Both the position numbers and the translations under genes were made by a program. From Campylobacter mucosalis (GTDB taxonomy: Bacteria > Campylobacterota > Campylobacteria > Campylobacterales > Campylobacteraceae), in the NCBI RefSeq assembly GCF_013372205.1, contig NZ_CP053831.1, positions 1,488,001 through 1,552,000 of the forward strand: DNA of 64,000 nucleotides. Reading direction: 5' to 3'. Shown here in pieces: positions 15,268 through 27,011 of the stretch; position 1 is the first letter of the stretch, and every line of letters starts with the position of its first letter. The notes under the pieces were generated by a model. The model was not told where the DNA came from, searched no databases, and worked only from the letters and a program-made list of their open reading frames with translations.

Positions 15268-17358
15268 ATGAAAAATTTAATCATCGTGGAGTCTCCAGCA
15301 AAAGCAAAAACGATAAAAAATTTCCTAGATAAAGATTACGAAGTCATCGCTTCAAAAGGGCATATTAGGGATTTGCCAAAAACAAGCTTTGGCATAAAGA
15401 TAGAAGATGAGAAATTTACACCAGAATATCGCGTCAGTAGCGATCACTCAGCCATAGTAAAGCAGATAAAAGAGTTAGCAAAAAACGCAAATGAGATATA
15501 TCTTGCAACCGATGAAGATAGAGAGGGAGAGGCTATCGCCTTTCACATTGCAAACGCGATAGGCAAAGAGCCAACCAGTCTGCCTCGTATCGTGTTTCAC
15601 GAGATTACAAAAACAGCCATACAAAACGCTCTAAAAAATCCACGAACCATAGATATGAACAGCGTAAATGCTCAACAAGCACGTCGTCTGCTAGATCGCA
15701 TAGTCGGATATAAGCTAAGTCCGCTTTTAAATTTAAAAATACAAAAAGGACTTTCAGCTGGTCGTGTGCAATCAGCAGCACTTAAAATTATAGTAGATAG
15801 AGAGCGTGAGATACAAGAATTTAAGCCTGTTCGCTACTTTAGCATTGATACAAATTTCAAAAAAGATTTAGAGGCCGAGCTTATAAATTTTGATGGTCAA
15901 AAGATAGAAAAACTAACCATACAAAACCCAGATAGGGCAAAACTGATAGTAGATACTCTAAAAAACGAGCAATTTTTCATAAGTGAGATTGAGAGCAAAG
16001 AGAGAAAAACAAGCCCAAATCCGCCATTTATGACATCAACACTTCAGCAAAGTGCTAGTAATGCACTTGGATTTAGCCCTAAAAAAACTATGATGATAGC
16101 ACAAAATTTATACGAAGGTGTGCAAACCCACTCTGGTTTTATGGGTGCCATAACATATATGAGAACAGATAGCTTAAATATCGCAAAAGAGGCGATTAGT
16201 GCGGCAAGAGAGCGCATAAAAAATATCTATGGCGATGCGTATTTGCCACAAAAACCAAATATCTATGCCACAAAATCAAAGGGAGCACAAGAGGCACACG
16301 AGGCGATACGACCTACAAATTTAGATTTTACTCCGGAGATAGCAGCTAAATTTTTAGAAAAAGACGCTTTAAAGCTTTACACGCTGATATACAACCGCTT
16401 TTTGGCCTCACAGATGAGCCAAAGTATCAGCCAAACGCAAAATGTTTATGCAAAAAGCAACAACGGCGAGTTTAAACTAAGTGGCAAAAAAGTGCTATTT
16501 GATGGCTTTTATAAGGTTTATGGCGACGCTGATAAGGATAAAATTTTACCAAATTTTAGCGTTGGCGATGAGCTAAAAATGCAAAGCATAAAAGACTCAG
16601 AGCATTTTACAGAGCCGCCTGCTAGATACTCAGAAGCCGGGCTGGTAAAGAAGCTAGAAAGCCTAGGCATAGGGCGTCCTAGCACGTATGCTCCGACTAT
16701 TTCGCTTCTAACCTCACGCGAATATGTTCGTATCGAGAAAAAACAGCTTATACCAAATGACATTGCATTTTCAATGATGCAGGTACTAGAAAAGCACTTT
16801 AACGATATTGTAGATAGCGACTTTACCTCTGAGCTTGAGCAAAAACTAGACGATATAGCCGAAAGCAAGGCCGACTGGCAGAAAATTCTAAATGACTTTT
16901 ATCATCCGTTTATGCAAAAAATTTCAGATGGCAAAACAGGTATAAAAAGCCTAAAAGTAGCAACTCCAATAGGCGAAAAATGCCCTGATTGTGGCGGAGA
17001 ATTGGTTGAAAGAAGTGGCAAATTTGGCAAATTTATCGCGTGTTTAAATTTTCCAAAATGTAAATACTCACGCAATCTTACAAACCAGACAGACGTAAAT
17101 CAAAAGCCAAAAAAAGAGCTTAAAAAACTTGAAGTCCCTTGCCCAAAATGCGGTGGCGAGATAGTTGAGAGGTTTTCGAGACGTGGCAAATTTTACGGCT
17201 GTACAAACTATCCAAAATGCGATTTTATCTCAAACTACGAACCAACGCTTCATAAATGCCCAGAGTGCGGGGAGATGATGATAAAAAAAGAGCTTAAAAA
17301 AGGAACATTTAACGAATGTCCTAAGTGTAAGCACAAGGAGCAAGTAAATGACGCCTAA
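15268..17358 (+). CDS. topA: DNA topoisomerase I
   Basis: This type IA enzyme relaxes negative supercoils. The 696-residue product starts with the TOPRIM domain (LIIVESPAKAKTI at residues 4-16, and the DxD-type ATDEDREGEAIAFHI). The catalytic tyrosine is in AITYMRTDSLN, and the conserved GAQEAHEAIRPT and GIGRPSTYAPTI motifs follow. The last 130 residues carry three four-cysteine zinc ribbons (CPDC...CxxFPKC, CPKC...CTNYPKC, CPEC...CPKC). Its last 11 bp overlap the bioB start, so bioB is probably translated by coupling from topA mRNA. Confidence 0.97.
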   Translation: MKNLIIVESPAKAKTIKNFLDKDYEVIASKGHIRDLPKTSFGIKIEDEKFTPEYRVSSDHSAIVKQIKELAKNANEIYLATDEDREGEAIAFHIANAIGKEPTSLPRIVFHEITKTAIQNALKNPRTIDMNSVNAQQARRLLDRIVGYKLSPLLNLKIQKGLSAGRVQSAALKIIVDREREIQEFKPVRYFSIDTNFKKDLEAELINFDGQKIEKLTIQNPDRAKLIVDTLKNEQFFISEIESKERKTSPNPPFMTSTLQQSASNALGFSPKKTMMIAQNLYEGVQTHSGFMGAITYMRTDSLNIAKEAISAARERIKNIYGDAYLPQKPNIYATKSKGAQEAHEAIRPTNLDFTPEIAAKFLEKDALKLYTLIYNRFLASQMSQSISQTQNVYAKSNNGEFKLSGKKVLFDGFYKVYGDADKDKILPNFSVGDELKMQSIKDSEHFTEPPARYSEAGLVKKLESLGIGRPSTYAPTISLLTSREYVRIEKKQLIPNDIAFSMMQVLEKHFNDIVDSDFTSELEQKLDDIAESKADWQKILNDFYHPFMQKISDGKTGIKSLKVATPIGEKCPDCGGELVERSGKFGKFIACLNFPKCKYSRNLTNQTDVNQKPKKELKKLEVPCPKCGGEIVERFSRRGKFYGCTNYPKCDFISNYEPTLHKCPECGEMMIKKELKKGTFNECPKCKHKEQVNDA

Positions 17359-18193
17359 AACCATAATGCTTTGTGCAATAAGCTCGTTAAGCTGCGGAAT
17401 ATGCGACGAGGATTGTGCGTATTGCACCCAGTCAAAAATTTCAAAAGCCAAAATCACACGCCACGACATTAAAAACGTAGAGACTGTGCTAGAGGAGGCA
17501 AAGATAGCAAGGGCAAATAAGGCACTTGGGTTTTGCCTAGTTACAAGTGGGGCGAGACTAGATGATGATAAAACGGAAAAAGTCGCAAAAATCGCCCACG
17601 CGGTTAGCAAAAATGTGCCTGAGCTAATGATAATCGCCTGTAACGGTATGGCAACTAGCGAACAACTAAAAGAGCTAAAAAACGCTGGAGTTTTTAGCTA
17701 CAACCACAACCTAGAAACGTCACGTGAGTTCTTTTCTAAAATTTGCACCACGCATACTTGGGATGAGAGATTTGATACAAATTTAAACGCCAAAAGTGTC
17801 GGGCTGGAGCTTTGCTGTGGCGGAATTTATGGACTTGGCGAGAGTGAAGATGATAGGATAAGCTTAAGAAACAGTCTTAAAAAACTTGAACCATTTTCTA
17901 GCCCTATAAACTTTTATATGCCTTGCGATGGGCTTGGGCTTGGTAGCAAAATTTTAGACGTCAGCGAGGCGTTTAGGATCATTGATGATACCAAAAAGAC
18001 TCTACCAAATACACATATAATGATAGCTGGCGGTCGTCAAAAAGTGCTAAAAGATAGACAGTATGAGATATTTGACCACGGCGTAAGTGCAATTGTGCTT
18101 GGCGATTATTTGACGCAAAAAGGCGAAACTATGGATAAAGATGTGTATGAGCTAACCAAGCTAGGATATAAATTTGCAACTAAGTGTCACTAA
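17348..18193 (+). CDS. bioB: Biotin synthase
   Basis: This radical-SAM enzyme inserts sulfur into dethiobiotin. The SAM iron-sulfur cysteines are in CDEDCAYC (C-x3-C-x2-C) near residue 19. Later conserved stretches include NHNLETS, CCGGIYGLGE, FYMPCDGLGLG and MIAGGRQKVLKDRQ. At 281 residues it is the shorter form found in epsilonproteobacteria, against about 346 in E. coli. The start overlaps topA by 11 bp. The other biotin genes are not in the window. Transcription ends at a symmetrical hairpin shared with the facing nifU gene. Confidence 0.93.
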   Translation: MTPKTIMLCAISSLSCGICDEDCAYCTQSKISKAKITRHDIKNVETVLEEAKIARANKALGFCLVTSGARLDDDKTEKVAKIAHAVSKNVPELMIIACNGMATSEQLKELKNAGVFSYNHNLETSREFFSKICTTHTWDERFDTNLNAKSVGLELCCGGIYGLGESEDDRISLRNSLKKLEPFSSPINFYMPCDGLGLGSKILDVSEAFRIIDDTKKTLPNTHIMIAGGRQKVLKDRQYEIFDHGVSAIVLGDYLTQKGETMDKDVYELTKLGYKFATKCH

Positions 18194-18221
18194 ATTTTAT
18201 CCCCACTATTGGGGATAAAAT
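18194..18221. terminator. Bidirectional terminator between bioB and nifU
   Basis: There is a perfect 11-bp stem ATTTTATCCCC/GGGGATAAAAT with a 6-nt loop, beginning directly after the bioB stop and ending at the nifU stop codon. A-rich and T-rich arms flank the GC core on both sides, so it can stop both converging transcripts. Confidence 0.85.
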
Positions 18222-19204
18222 CACAACGGCATTACTCGTATCTTTTTGCTTAACTGCTCTTGCAATACATTCTCAATCGCATAAAGTGTACCACCAGCAC
18301 CACTAGCACAGCCAGAACACGCCCCTAGATACCTAATGTAAATGTCTATATTATCATTTGATTTTTGGATATCAATAATCTCCATATTCCCGCCGTCCAT
18401 CATTAGCATTGGTCTAATTTCTGCGTCTATAACGGCTTCGACCGCTTTTAGCTGACCAACAACGCTAAGCTCCTCAAAAGCTATATCATCGCCAAGTGCT
18501 TTTGCGTTTGCTTGTTTTTTAAGTCTTTCAGTCTCTATTTCAGCCCTTGTATCACGCAAGATATCAACCAAATAATACTCCCTATCCTCGTGTCCACCAG
18601 GTTTTACACACGACTTGCAAAACGCTCCGGCTTTGGTGTACTGAGTGATCTCCTCAACGGTTTTTAGGTCATTTAAACGGATAACCTCTTTAATCGTGCC
18701 AAGGCTAACCCTAGCACACTCACATACAATAATCTCATCCTCAAAATGCTCTGGCGAAACACCCTTGTAGTTTGCGGCGGCTTGTTTTATAACATCATAC
18801 GCCATAACCGAGCAGTGCATTTTTTGCGGTGGCACAGCTGGAGTGTCAGGCTCATCACGCATAGCCTTTTCAACGTCTAAATTTGTAATCTTTACCGCCT
18901 CATCAACACTTTTTCCGACACAAAGCTCAGCCATCGTATCTGAACTGGCAATCGCCGTTCCACAACCAAAACTTTTAAATTTTGCGTCAATTATCTTATC
19001 GGTTTTCTCATCAACAAGCCAGTAAAGCCTAACCGCGTCGCCACAGCTTTCTGCACCAAAGTCAGCCACGATAAGCTTTGCATTTGCCTTTTTTGCGTCA
19101 TCTTCTGTTAGCTCTCCCATAAATCTTGGGTGGTTCATCCTGTCTTGAACTTTTTGTGAATACTCATCCCAAATCGAACCACCAATCAAATCATTTTTTG
19201 CCAT
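18221..19204 (-). CDS. nifU: NifU-type iron-sulfur cluster scaffold
   Basis: The 327-residue product has the full three-domain NifU layout. First is an IscU-like scaffold with Cys in GAESCGDAVR, KSFGCGTAIASS and KMHCSVM. Next is a BFD-like [2Fe-2S] domain (VCECARVSLGTI and FCKSCVKPGG, about residues 160-200). Last is a C-terminal NifU domain with GACSGCASGAGGTLYAIE near residue 293. It builds Fe-S clusters with sulfur from NifS. Campylobacter and Helicobacter use this NIF pair as the general Fe-S system, so it is probably essential and not a sign of nitrogen fixation. It follows nifS by 33 bp. Confidence 0.95.
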   Translation of the reverse strand: MAKNDLIGGSIWDEYSQKVQDRMNHPRFMGELTEDDAKKANAKLIVADFGAESCGDAVRLYWLVDEKTDKIIDAKFKSFGCGTAIASSDTMAELCVGKSVDEAVKITNLDVEKAMRDEPDTPAVPPQKMHCSVMAYDVIKQAAANYKGVSPEHFEDEIIVCECARVSLGTIKEVIRLNDLKTVEEITQYTKAGAFCKSCVKPGGHEDREYYLVDILRDTRAEIETERLKKQANAKALGDDIAFEELSVVGQLKAVEAVIDAEIRPMLMMDGGNMEIIDIQKSNDNIDIYIRYLGACSGCASGAGGTLYAIENVLQEQLSKKIRVMPL

Positions 19205-19237
19205 ATTTTTATCCTTTTATTTTCTAAATTTCATACA

Positions 19238-20457
<1,220 letters not shown>

Positions 20458-20621
20458 GCAATTTTAATAAAATTATGTTTAAAATTTTCTGCTAGTTTTT
20501 TCAAATTTATATAAATTTTGATATTATTTTATATTGAAATTCTTTATCATTTTATCGGTATATAGATATTTTTATAAAAAATACTACATTTTTATCTAAT
20601 GATAATTTTTATTATATATTA

Positions 20622-21044
20622 TTAACGTATTTTTTTTATTTTGACTCTTGAAATTTTAAAAATTTTAGAACTCTGTCCTTCAAACAAAGTATCATCAACA
20701 ACCACATCGGCAACTTTTCTTGCCCAATTTTCATCAAATTTCATATTATGTAAATTAGCACTGGTAGAGTAAAGCCAGTCAAAGTCAGCTAAAAATTTAG
20801 CATGAGCACAATCTTTTACAACACGAGTAGCTTTTTGATTAGGGTATAAAAATGTGGTTTTTTTTGACTTTCTAACAAAATTCTTATGTCTAGGTGGCAC
20901 TCTGGTTAGTTTGGTTAGTTCGCTAAATTTTGCGGTAGTTAAAAGGCAGAGTTGACTAGCTGGGCGATTTTTTAAAGTGTTTAGAGCCAATAAATTTTTG
21001 CTTAAAAAACCAGCCGTTGTGTCGGTTTGAGCTAAATAAATCAC
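20622..21044 (-). CDS. Sua5/YciO/YrdC-family protein (short)
   Basis: The 140-residue product matches the nucleotide-binding part of the Sua5/TsaC family, which makes threonylcarbamoyl-AMP for the t6A37 tRNA modification. Visible signatures are YLAQTDTTAGFLS near the N terminus (family TDTxYGL) and LYSTSANLHN at about residue 90 (family STSAN). It is shorter than TsaC (about 190 residues), so it may be the compact epsilonproteobacterial form or a paralogue. The start overlaps the end of the EamA gene by 4 bp, making it the last gene of the long leftward operon. Confidence 0.7.
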   Translation of the reverse strand: MIYLAQTDTTAGFLSKNLLALNTLKNRPASQLCLLTTAKFSELTKLTRVPPRHKNFVRKSKKTTFLYPNQKATRVVKDCAHAKFLADFDWLYSTSANLHNMKFDENWARKVADVVVDDTLFEGQSSKIFKISRVKIKKIR

Positions 21045-21946
21045 GAATTTCCTTTAATTTTGGCAACTAAAAATATCGATAAAATGATAAAAAACGAACC
21101 AACTATATCCAAAAAAACAAATTTTACACCGAGCAAAAAATAGGCAAAAATCATCGCACTAACTGGCTCGATACAGGCTATTAAACTAGCCTTTGTCGCG
21201 CCTATAAGCTTAACCCCGGTCATATAAAATACAAATGAAAAAATCGTCCCAAGAACAACAACACCAAAAAGTGCAGCATATCCGCTAAAATCATTAACAC
21301 CATCAAATTGCCAAACTCTAGTGAAAACAGCAAGTATCGCTCCGCCAAGTAGCATACCTAGCCCCAAATTTAAAGCGATTGGATAGGTCTGATTTAAACG
21401 CCTTGGCAAAATAGTATAAATACAAACTCCAACCGCACTAATGACGGCAAATGCGAGAGCCTTTTTACTAATAACAAGTGAGCCGATATCGCCGTGCGTT
21501 GTTAGAAGCAAGATACCAACTATCGTTAAAATGAGTGCTAAAATTTCCTTTGCCAAAGGCAATCTTTTTTCAATAAAACAGATTATAAAAAGTATCATTG
21601 TCGGTGCAGAATACTGAATAATAGTCGCAACCGCAGCGTTTGATAGCTCAATGGCACAAAAATACGTATACTGCGTCATCATAAGCCCAAATATGCCATA
21701 ACATATAAGATATGACAGGAGTTTTTTGTTCTTAAGTGGCAACAAAACTATCGTTGGCGACTTAAATAGCACATAAATAACAAGTGCCAAACCGGCTAGT
21801 ATCAGTCGGTATGACACCAGCCAGTCAGCATTAACGCCTTTTTGCTCAAACATATACTGCCCACAAACCCCACTAAAAGCCCAAAGTATCGCACCTAAAA
21901 TAGTTATAAAGACACCAAAAAAATCGCTTTTAGCAAATTTGTGCAA
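21041..21946 (-). CDS. EamA-family (DMT) transporter
   Basis: The 301-residue product is a ten-segment inner-membrane protein with two EamA repeats, of the drug/metabolite transporter superfamily. The first repeat starts at FGVFITILGAILWAFSGVCGQYMFE. The second starts near ALAFAVISAVGVCIYTILPRR and ends in ACIEPVSAMIFAYFLLG, a typical EamA pattern. Such proteins usually export amino acids or other metabolites, but the substrate cannot be read from the sequence. It lies 3 bp after carB and overlaps the Sua5-like gene. Confidence 0.85.
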   Translation of the reverse strand: MHKFAKSDFFGVFITILGAILWAFSGVCGQYMFEQKGVNADWLVSYRLILAGLALVIYVLFKSPTIVLLPLKNKKLLSYLICYGIFGLMMTQYTYFCAIELSNAAVATIIQYSAPTMILFIICFIEKRLPLAKEILALILTIVGILLLTTHGDIGSLVISKKALAFAVISAVGVCIYTILPRRLNQTYPIALNLGLGMLLGGAILAVFTRVWQFDGVNDFSGYAALFGVVVLGTIFSFVFYMTGVKLIGATKASLIACIEPVSAMIFAYFLLGVKFVFLDIVGSFFIILSIFLVAKIKGNS

Positions 21947-21949
21947 CTC

Positions 21950-24900
21950 TTATCCTAGATTATCTTTTAAGAACTCCTGCAAACTCCTAACCTCTAACGC
22001 TGTACCATTTTGTGCCGAATTTATAGAGCTTACAGCGACTTTTGCCCCTCTTATATTTGTAAAATATGGCAGTTTAAAACGCAAAATATTTTGACGAATT
22101 TTTTTGCCGTCTTCGCTGTTTGATTTGCTATCACTTGTGTTAATAACGAGTGCTATATCGCCATTTTTTAGCCTATCCTCAATATTTGGGCGACCCTCGC
22201 TGATTTTATAGACAAACTCCGAGTTTATGCCGTTTTCTTTTAAAATTTTATGCGTTCCACTTGTTGCAAGGATATTAAATCCTGAGTTTTTAAGCTCTCT
22301 TGCCAGACTCACACCTTGCGGTTTATCGGCGTCCGCTAGTGTTATAAATACGTTACCACCGCTTGGCAGAGTGTTATTTGCAGCGATTTGGCTTTTAGCA
22401 AATGCGACGTTAAAACTGCTTGCAATGCCCATAACTTCACCAGTTGATTTCATCTCTGGACCAAGTATTAAATCAGCTCCTGTTAGTTTATTAAATGGGA
22501 AAACCGCCTCTTTTACGCTTATGTGTTTTGGCGTTTTTGGCAGTAAAAGACCATCTTGTTCGGTTAAAACGCCGTATTTATCGTAAAATTTCAGTGCCTC
22601 ACGCAAATTGCCCTGCCACATTACGCGAGTGGCGACCTTTGCGATTGGTATACCAGTTGCCTTGCTTACAAACGGCACGGTGCGACTAGCACGTGGATTA
22701 ACCTCAATCATATAAAGCTCATTTTCATATATTGCAAACTGGATATTTAAAAGCCCAACAACACCTAAATTTAGGGCGATATCCTTAGTTTGAGTGCGGA
22801 CTTTTTTTATCATCTCATCGCTTAGACTTTGAGGTGGCAGGATACAAGCACTATCGCCTGAGTGAATTCCAGCCTCTTCAATATGCTCCATTATCGCACC
22901 GATATAAACGTCCTTGCCGTCACTTATCGCATCAACATCAAGCTCGGTTGCGTCTTGTAAAAATTTATCAAGCAAAACTGGCGAGTTGTTACTAACCTTA
23001 ACCGCCTCGCTCATATATTCACGCAGCTCAGCCTCGCTATGCACACGCCTCATCGCGCGACCGCCAAGCACGTAGCTAGGGCGAACAAGCACCGGATAGC
23101 CTATCTCATTTGCCTTTCTTATGGCCTCATCTTCGCTTGTAGCGGTATCGTTTTTAGGCTGTTTAATGCCGATTTTATCTATAAATTCGCTAAATTTCTT
23201 TCTATCTTCTGCAATATCAATCGTCCTTGCACTTGTGCCAATGATTTTTGCACCTATAATGCTTAGGCGTTTTGAAAATTTAAGCGGGGTTTGACCGCCA
23301 AAATGCACGATAACGCCGTCTGGTTTTTCTCTTTCAATTACTGAGCGAAGATGTTCAAAGTCAATTGGCTCAAAGTATAAAATATCGCTCGTGTCATAGT
23401 CGGTTGAAACGGTTTCTGGGTTACAGTTATACATTATCGTTTTTACGCCCAAATCCCTAAGTGCATAACTAGCGTGAACACAGCAGTAATCAAACTCAAT
23501 ACCCTGCCCTATTCTGTTTGGACCACCGCCAATAATCATCACCTTTTTTTCATTTGAAATTTCATCTTTTTGCGGTAGCTTTGTGATGTTTGTGCTTGAG
23601 TAAAGATAAGGTGTGAGCGCCTTAAATTCCCCAGCACACGTATCAACCTCGCTATATTCTAAATTTATACCAAGCTTGTTTCTAGCAAAAAATATGTCGT
23701 TTTGGCTTAGTTCTAAATTGTCCTTTCGGTCAATAAGCTGGGCGATTTTTTTATCCGAAAAGCCCATAGTTTTAGCAAGTCTTAGTAAATTTTCATCGTT
23801 TAAAATATCCATATCAATGCGGTTTTCAAACTCCACAATCTCTTTGATTTGATTTAAAAAATACCTATCAATCCTACTAAACTCAAAAATTTCATCTATG
23901 CTAAATCCAGCCCTAAATGCCTGTGCTACCATTAAAATTCGCTTCTCATTTGCATTTCTAAGTCCGTAAATTAGCTCATCACGGCTTAAATTTAGCGTGT
24001 CAAATCCGCCCAAATCTCGCTCTAAACTACAAAGCGCTTTTTGGATACTCTCTTTAAATGTCCTACCAATCGCCATAACTTCGCCAACAGACTTCATCGC
24101 TGTGCCAAGGTGCGGGTTAGCACCAGCAAATTTTTCAAACGTAAAGCGTGGAATTTTTGTAACGATATAATCAATTACTGGCTCAAAGCTAGCTGGTGTG
24201 CCAGTAATGTCATTTTTAATCTCATCAAGGCTAAAACCAACAGCTAAAAGCGTGGCGACCTTTGCGATCGGATAGCCAGTAGCCTTACTTGCAAGGGCTG
24301 AGCTACGGCTAACTCGTGGGTTCATCTCAATGACAATCATTCTGCCAGTGTTTGGCTCAATAGCAAACTGCACGTTTGAACCGCCAGTATCAACGCCGAT
24401 CTCACGCAAAATCGCAAAACTTGCGTCACGCATATTTTGATACTCTTTGTCTGTTAGCGTTAAAGCTGGAGCGATCGTAATACTATCGCCCGTATGAACG
24501 CCCATTGGATCAAGGTTTTCAATTGAGCATACGATTATGCAGTTATCGTTTTTATCGCGAATAACCTCCATTTCATACTCTTTCCAACCAAGAAGACTCT
24601 CTTCAATTAAAATTTCGTGTATCGGACTGGCTTCAAGCCCACGCTGTGCTAAATCCTTAAACTCATCAATATTATAAGCCACGCCACTACCAGCACCGCC
24701 AAGTGTAAAAGAGGCACGTATCATAAGCGGATAGCCTATCTCATTTGCCGCATTTAACGCCTCGTCAAAATTGTAAGCATAAGCTGATTTTGGCAAATCC
24801 ATACCGATTTTTTTCATCGCTTCTTTAAAAATTTGCCTATCTTCGCCCTTTTTTATCGCCTCTGGATTTGCACCTAAGAATTTCACATCGCCAAGCATAT

Positions 24901-25216
24901 TATTTTCATAAAGCTCCATAGCGACGTTTAGTGCGACCTGTCCGCCCATTGTCGGTAAAATCGCATCAACTTTTTCACGTTTTATTATGTTTTGTATAAT
25001 CTCTTTTGTAATCGGCTCAATATATGTAGCGTCCGCAAAATCCGGGTCTGTCATAATGGTGGCTGGGTTTGAGTTTATAAGCACCACACGGTATCCTAGC
25101 TCTTTTAGCGTCTTAGCCGCCTGCGTGCCTGAGTAGTCAAATTCACACGCTTGACCTATCACGATAGGGCCTGAACCCAAAAGCAAAATCGTATTGATAT
25201 CTTCTCTTTTTGGCAT
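21950..25216 (-). CDS. carB: Carbamoyl-phosphate synthase large subunit
   Basis: CarB makes carbamoyl phosphate for pyrimidine and arginine synthesis. The 1088-residue product has two homologous ATP-grasp halves, each opening with a nucleotide loop ([20 protein letters not shown] and [19 protein letters not shown]). Between them is the allosteric/oligomerisation region. At the C terminus is an MGS-like regulatory domain ([20 protein letters not shown]). All expected parts are present at normal length. It overlaps the end of mreC by 1 bp. The small subunit carA is not in this window. Confidence 0.97.
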   Translation of the reverse strand: MPKREDINTILLLGSGPIVIGQACEFDYSGTQAAKTLKELGYRVVLINSNPATIMTDPDFADATYIEPITKEIIQNIIKREKVDAILPTMGGQVALNVAMELYENNMLGDVKFLGANPEAIKKGEDRQIFKEAMKKIGMDLPKSAYAYNFDEALNAANEIGYPLMIRASFTLGGAGSGVAYNIDEFKDLAQRGLEASPIHEILIEESLLGWKEYEMEVIRDKNDNCIIVCSIENLDPMGVHTGDSITIAPALTLTDKEYQNMRDASFAILREIGVDTGGSNVQFAIEPNTGRMIVIEMNPRVSRSSALASKATGYPIAKVATLLAVGFSLDEIKNDITGTPASFEPVIDYIVTKIPRFTFEKFAGANPHLGTAMKSVGEVMAIGRTFKESIQKALCSLERDLGGFDTLNLSRDELIYGLRNANEKRILMVAQAFRAGFSIDEIFEFSRIDRYFLNQIKEIVEFENRIDMDILNDENLLRLAKTMGFSDKKIAQLIDRKDNLELSQNDIFFARNKLGINLEYSEVDTCAGEFKALTPYLYSSTNITKLPQKDEISNEKKVMIIGGGPNRIGQGIEFDYCCVHASYALRDLGVKTIMYNCNPETVSTDYDTSDILYFEPIDFEHLRSVIEREKPDGVIVHFGGQTPLKFSKRLSIIGAKIIGTSARTIDIAEDRKKFSEFIDKIGIKQPKNDTATSEDEAIRKANEIGYPVLVRPSYVLGGRAMRRVHSEAELREYMSEAVKVSNNSPVLLDKFLQDATELDVDAISDGKDVYIGAIMEHIEEAGIHSGDSACILPPQSLSDEMIKKVRTQTKDIALNLGVVGLLNIQFAIYENELYMIEVNPRASRTVPFVSKATGIPIAKVATRVMWQGNLREALKFYDKYGVLTEQDGLLLPKTPKHISVKEAVFPFNKLTGADLILGPEMKSTGEVMGIASSFNVAFAKSQIAANNTLPSGGNVFITLADADKPQGVSLARELKNSGFNILATSGTHKILKENGINSEFVYKISEGRPNIEDRLKNGDIALVINTSDSKSNSEDGKKIRQNILRFKLPYFTNIRGAKVAVSSINSAQNGTALEVRSLQEFLKDNLG

Positions 25217-25971
25217 TATTTTTCCTTTGTTATGACATATAAAAATTTTGGCGTATTTGCCTTTAGATAGGGTTCTATCACCGCACTTTTGTATGAGCTT
25301 TCTTCTAAAATTTTAACTACTCTGCCAACTGGCACTCCACCAAAAAATATCCCATCAAGCCCACTTGTAAAAACCTCATCGCCAACCTTTGGGCTTAGCC
25401 ATTGAGGTATAAATTTCACAACAACTCCCGTTTTGTTTCCGTGGGCAATGCCTGGAATTTTCTCATCGCCTATATAAACAGAAAATATACTTTTTGGATC
25501 ATTTTGGAGCAATGCAACTGGCTTGTCATCTTTTGAAGCTACGACACCAGCACTATTTCCTTGATAAATTAAGCCGTAAATTTTAGAAGCGTTGTAGTCT
25601 TTAAAACCGCTTATGTAAAATTTATTATAATCGCTTATATTGACATAGCCAAGAGTTCTTACGAGTTTTATTTTTGGATCATAAATGGCTAAATTTTTAT
25701 TTTTAGAAATTTCATTTAGCTCGTTTGCAAATGTTGCTAAAAGAGTAGCCGAACGCTCAAGCTCCGCGTTTTGCTCTCTTAGTGAATTTATTTGGACAAC
25801 CTGTCTAAAGTGCTCATTTATCGTATCCTTAACCAACTGAATAGCATTTAAATACGCACTTGATACAAAGTTGCCAAAATTTATAGTAACGCTACTTATC
25901 TGTGAGCCTTTATAGATAGAAAGACTCACTAAAAAAATAACAAAAATAAAGAGTAAAATTTTAGTCTTCAT
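25216..25971 (-). CDS. mreC: Rod-shape protein MreC
   Basis: MreC is the periplasmic scaffold that links MreB to the wall-synthesis machinery and gives rod or helical shape. The 251-residue product starts with one membrane anchor ([17 protein letters not shown]). A coiled coil follows ([22 protein letters not shown]), then a two-part beta domain containing [22 protein letters not shown], the typical MreC signature. It overlaps mreB by 11 bp and carB by 1 bp. No mreD is adjacent, as in other Campylobacter. Confidence 0.93.
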   Translation of the reverse strand: MKTKILLFIFVIFLVSLSIYKGSQISSVTINFGNFVSSAYLNAIQLVKDTINEHFRQVVQINSLREQNAELERSATLLATFANELNEISKNKNLAIYDPKIKLVRTLGYVNISDYNKFYISGFKDYNASKIYGLIYQGNSAGVVASKDDKPVALLQNDPKSIFSVYIGDEKIPGIAHGNKTGVVVKFIPQWLSPKVGDEVFTSGLDGIFFGGVPVGRVVKILEESSYKSAVIEPYLKANTPKFLYVITKEK

Positions 25972-26998
25972 TTGTTAATTGCTGAAGCAAGCTTATCTCC
26001 TCTAGTGCCTTGCCAGTGCCACGAGCAACCGCTAAAAGTGGCTCATCTGCGACACTAACTGGTAATTTTACGATGTCGCTTAGATACTTATCAAGTCCAC
26101 GTATTAAAGCACCACCACCAGTTAGCACAACGCCGTTTTCTACGATATCTCCAGCCAAATCAGGTGGCATAAGCTCTAAAACGGTCTTAAGTGCGTCTGC
26201 CATCTCTTTAAGTGGCTCACGCATAGCTTCACGCACATCTTCGCTAGTTAGCTCGATACGACTAAGCAAACCAGTCATTTGGTCGCGTCCCTTAACTACG
26301 ATGTTTAGCTCTTTTTCTAAAGGGACTGCCGAACCTATGTTTATCTTTATCTCTTCGCCAGTTCGCTCACCGATTAACAGGTTGTATTTTTCTTTTATGT
26401 AATTAACTATACTAGCGTCTATTTTATCACCAGCGGTGCGAATAGATTTTGAGATAACAAGTCCTCCAAGTGATATAACGCCTATCTCAGTCGTTCCACC
26501 ACCAATATCAACAACAAGGCTACCTTGTGGCTCACGCACAGGAAGTCCTGCACCAATAGCCGCCGCCATAGGCTCTTCAATCAAAAATACCTCCCTAGCA
26601 CCAGCACTTAAGGCACTCTCACGAACTGCCTTTCTCTCAACCTGTGTAAGTCCGTAAGGAACAGAGATGATGATGCGTGGGCGTAAAAAGCTCTTTCTTT
26701 TGTGCGTCTTTTCTATAAAATATCTAATCATCTTCTCAGTCATATCAAAATCAGCAATCACACCGTCCCTCATCGGGCGAATCGCCTCTATATCGCCAGG
26801 AGTTTTGCCCACCATCTCTTTTGCCGCTTGTCCTACGGCTAGAATTTTTTGTTTGCCATACTTTTCACGTTGAACTGCGACAACTGACGGCTCGTTTATA
26901 ATAATGCCTTTATCTTTTACAAGCACAAGCGTATTTGCCGTGCCTAAATCTATACCCATATCGCTTGAGAAAAACCCAACTAACTGATCAAATAACAT
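25961..26998 (-). CDS. mreB: Cell-shape actin homologue MreB
   Basis: This bacterial actin polymerises under the inner membrane and guides lateral wall synthesis. The 345-residue product has the actin-fold ATP loops: GIDLGTANTLVLVKDKG at residue 15, VVDIGGGTTEIGVISLGG near residue 165, and GVVLTGGGALIRGLDKYL near residue 288. The N terminus LFDQLVGFFSSDMG could serve as the amphipathic membrane contact. It sits between clpX and mreC and is translationally coupled to mreC. Confidence 0.97.
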   Translation of the reverse strand: MLFDQLVGFFSSDMGIDLGTANTLVLVKDKGIIINEPSVVAVQREKYGKQKILAVGQAAKEMVGKTPGDIEAIRPMRDGVIADFDMTEKMIRYFIEKTHKRKSFLRPRIIISVPYGLTQVERKAVRESALSAGAREVFLIEEPMAAAIGAGLPVREPQGSLVVDIGGGTTEIGVISLGGLVISKSIRTAGDKIDASIVNYIKEKYNLLIGERTGEEIKINIGSAVPLEKELNIVVKGRDQMTGLLSRIELTSEDVREAMREPLKEMADALKTVLELMPPDLAGDIVENGVVLTGGGALIRGLDKYLSDIVKLPVSVADEPLLAVARGTGKALEEISLLQQLTNED

Positions 26999-27011
26999 CT
27001 ATATCCTTTAT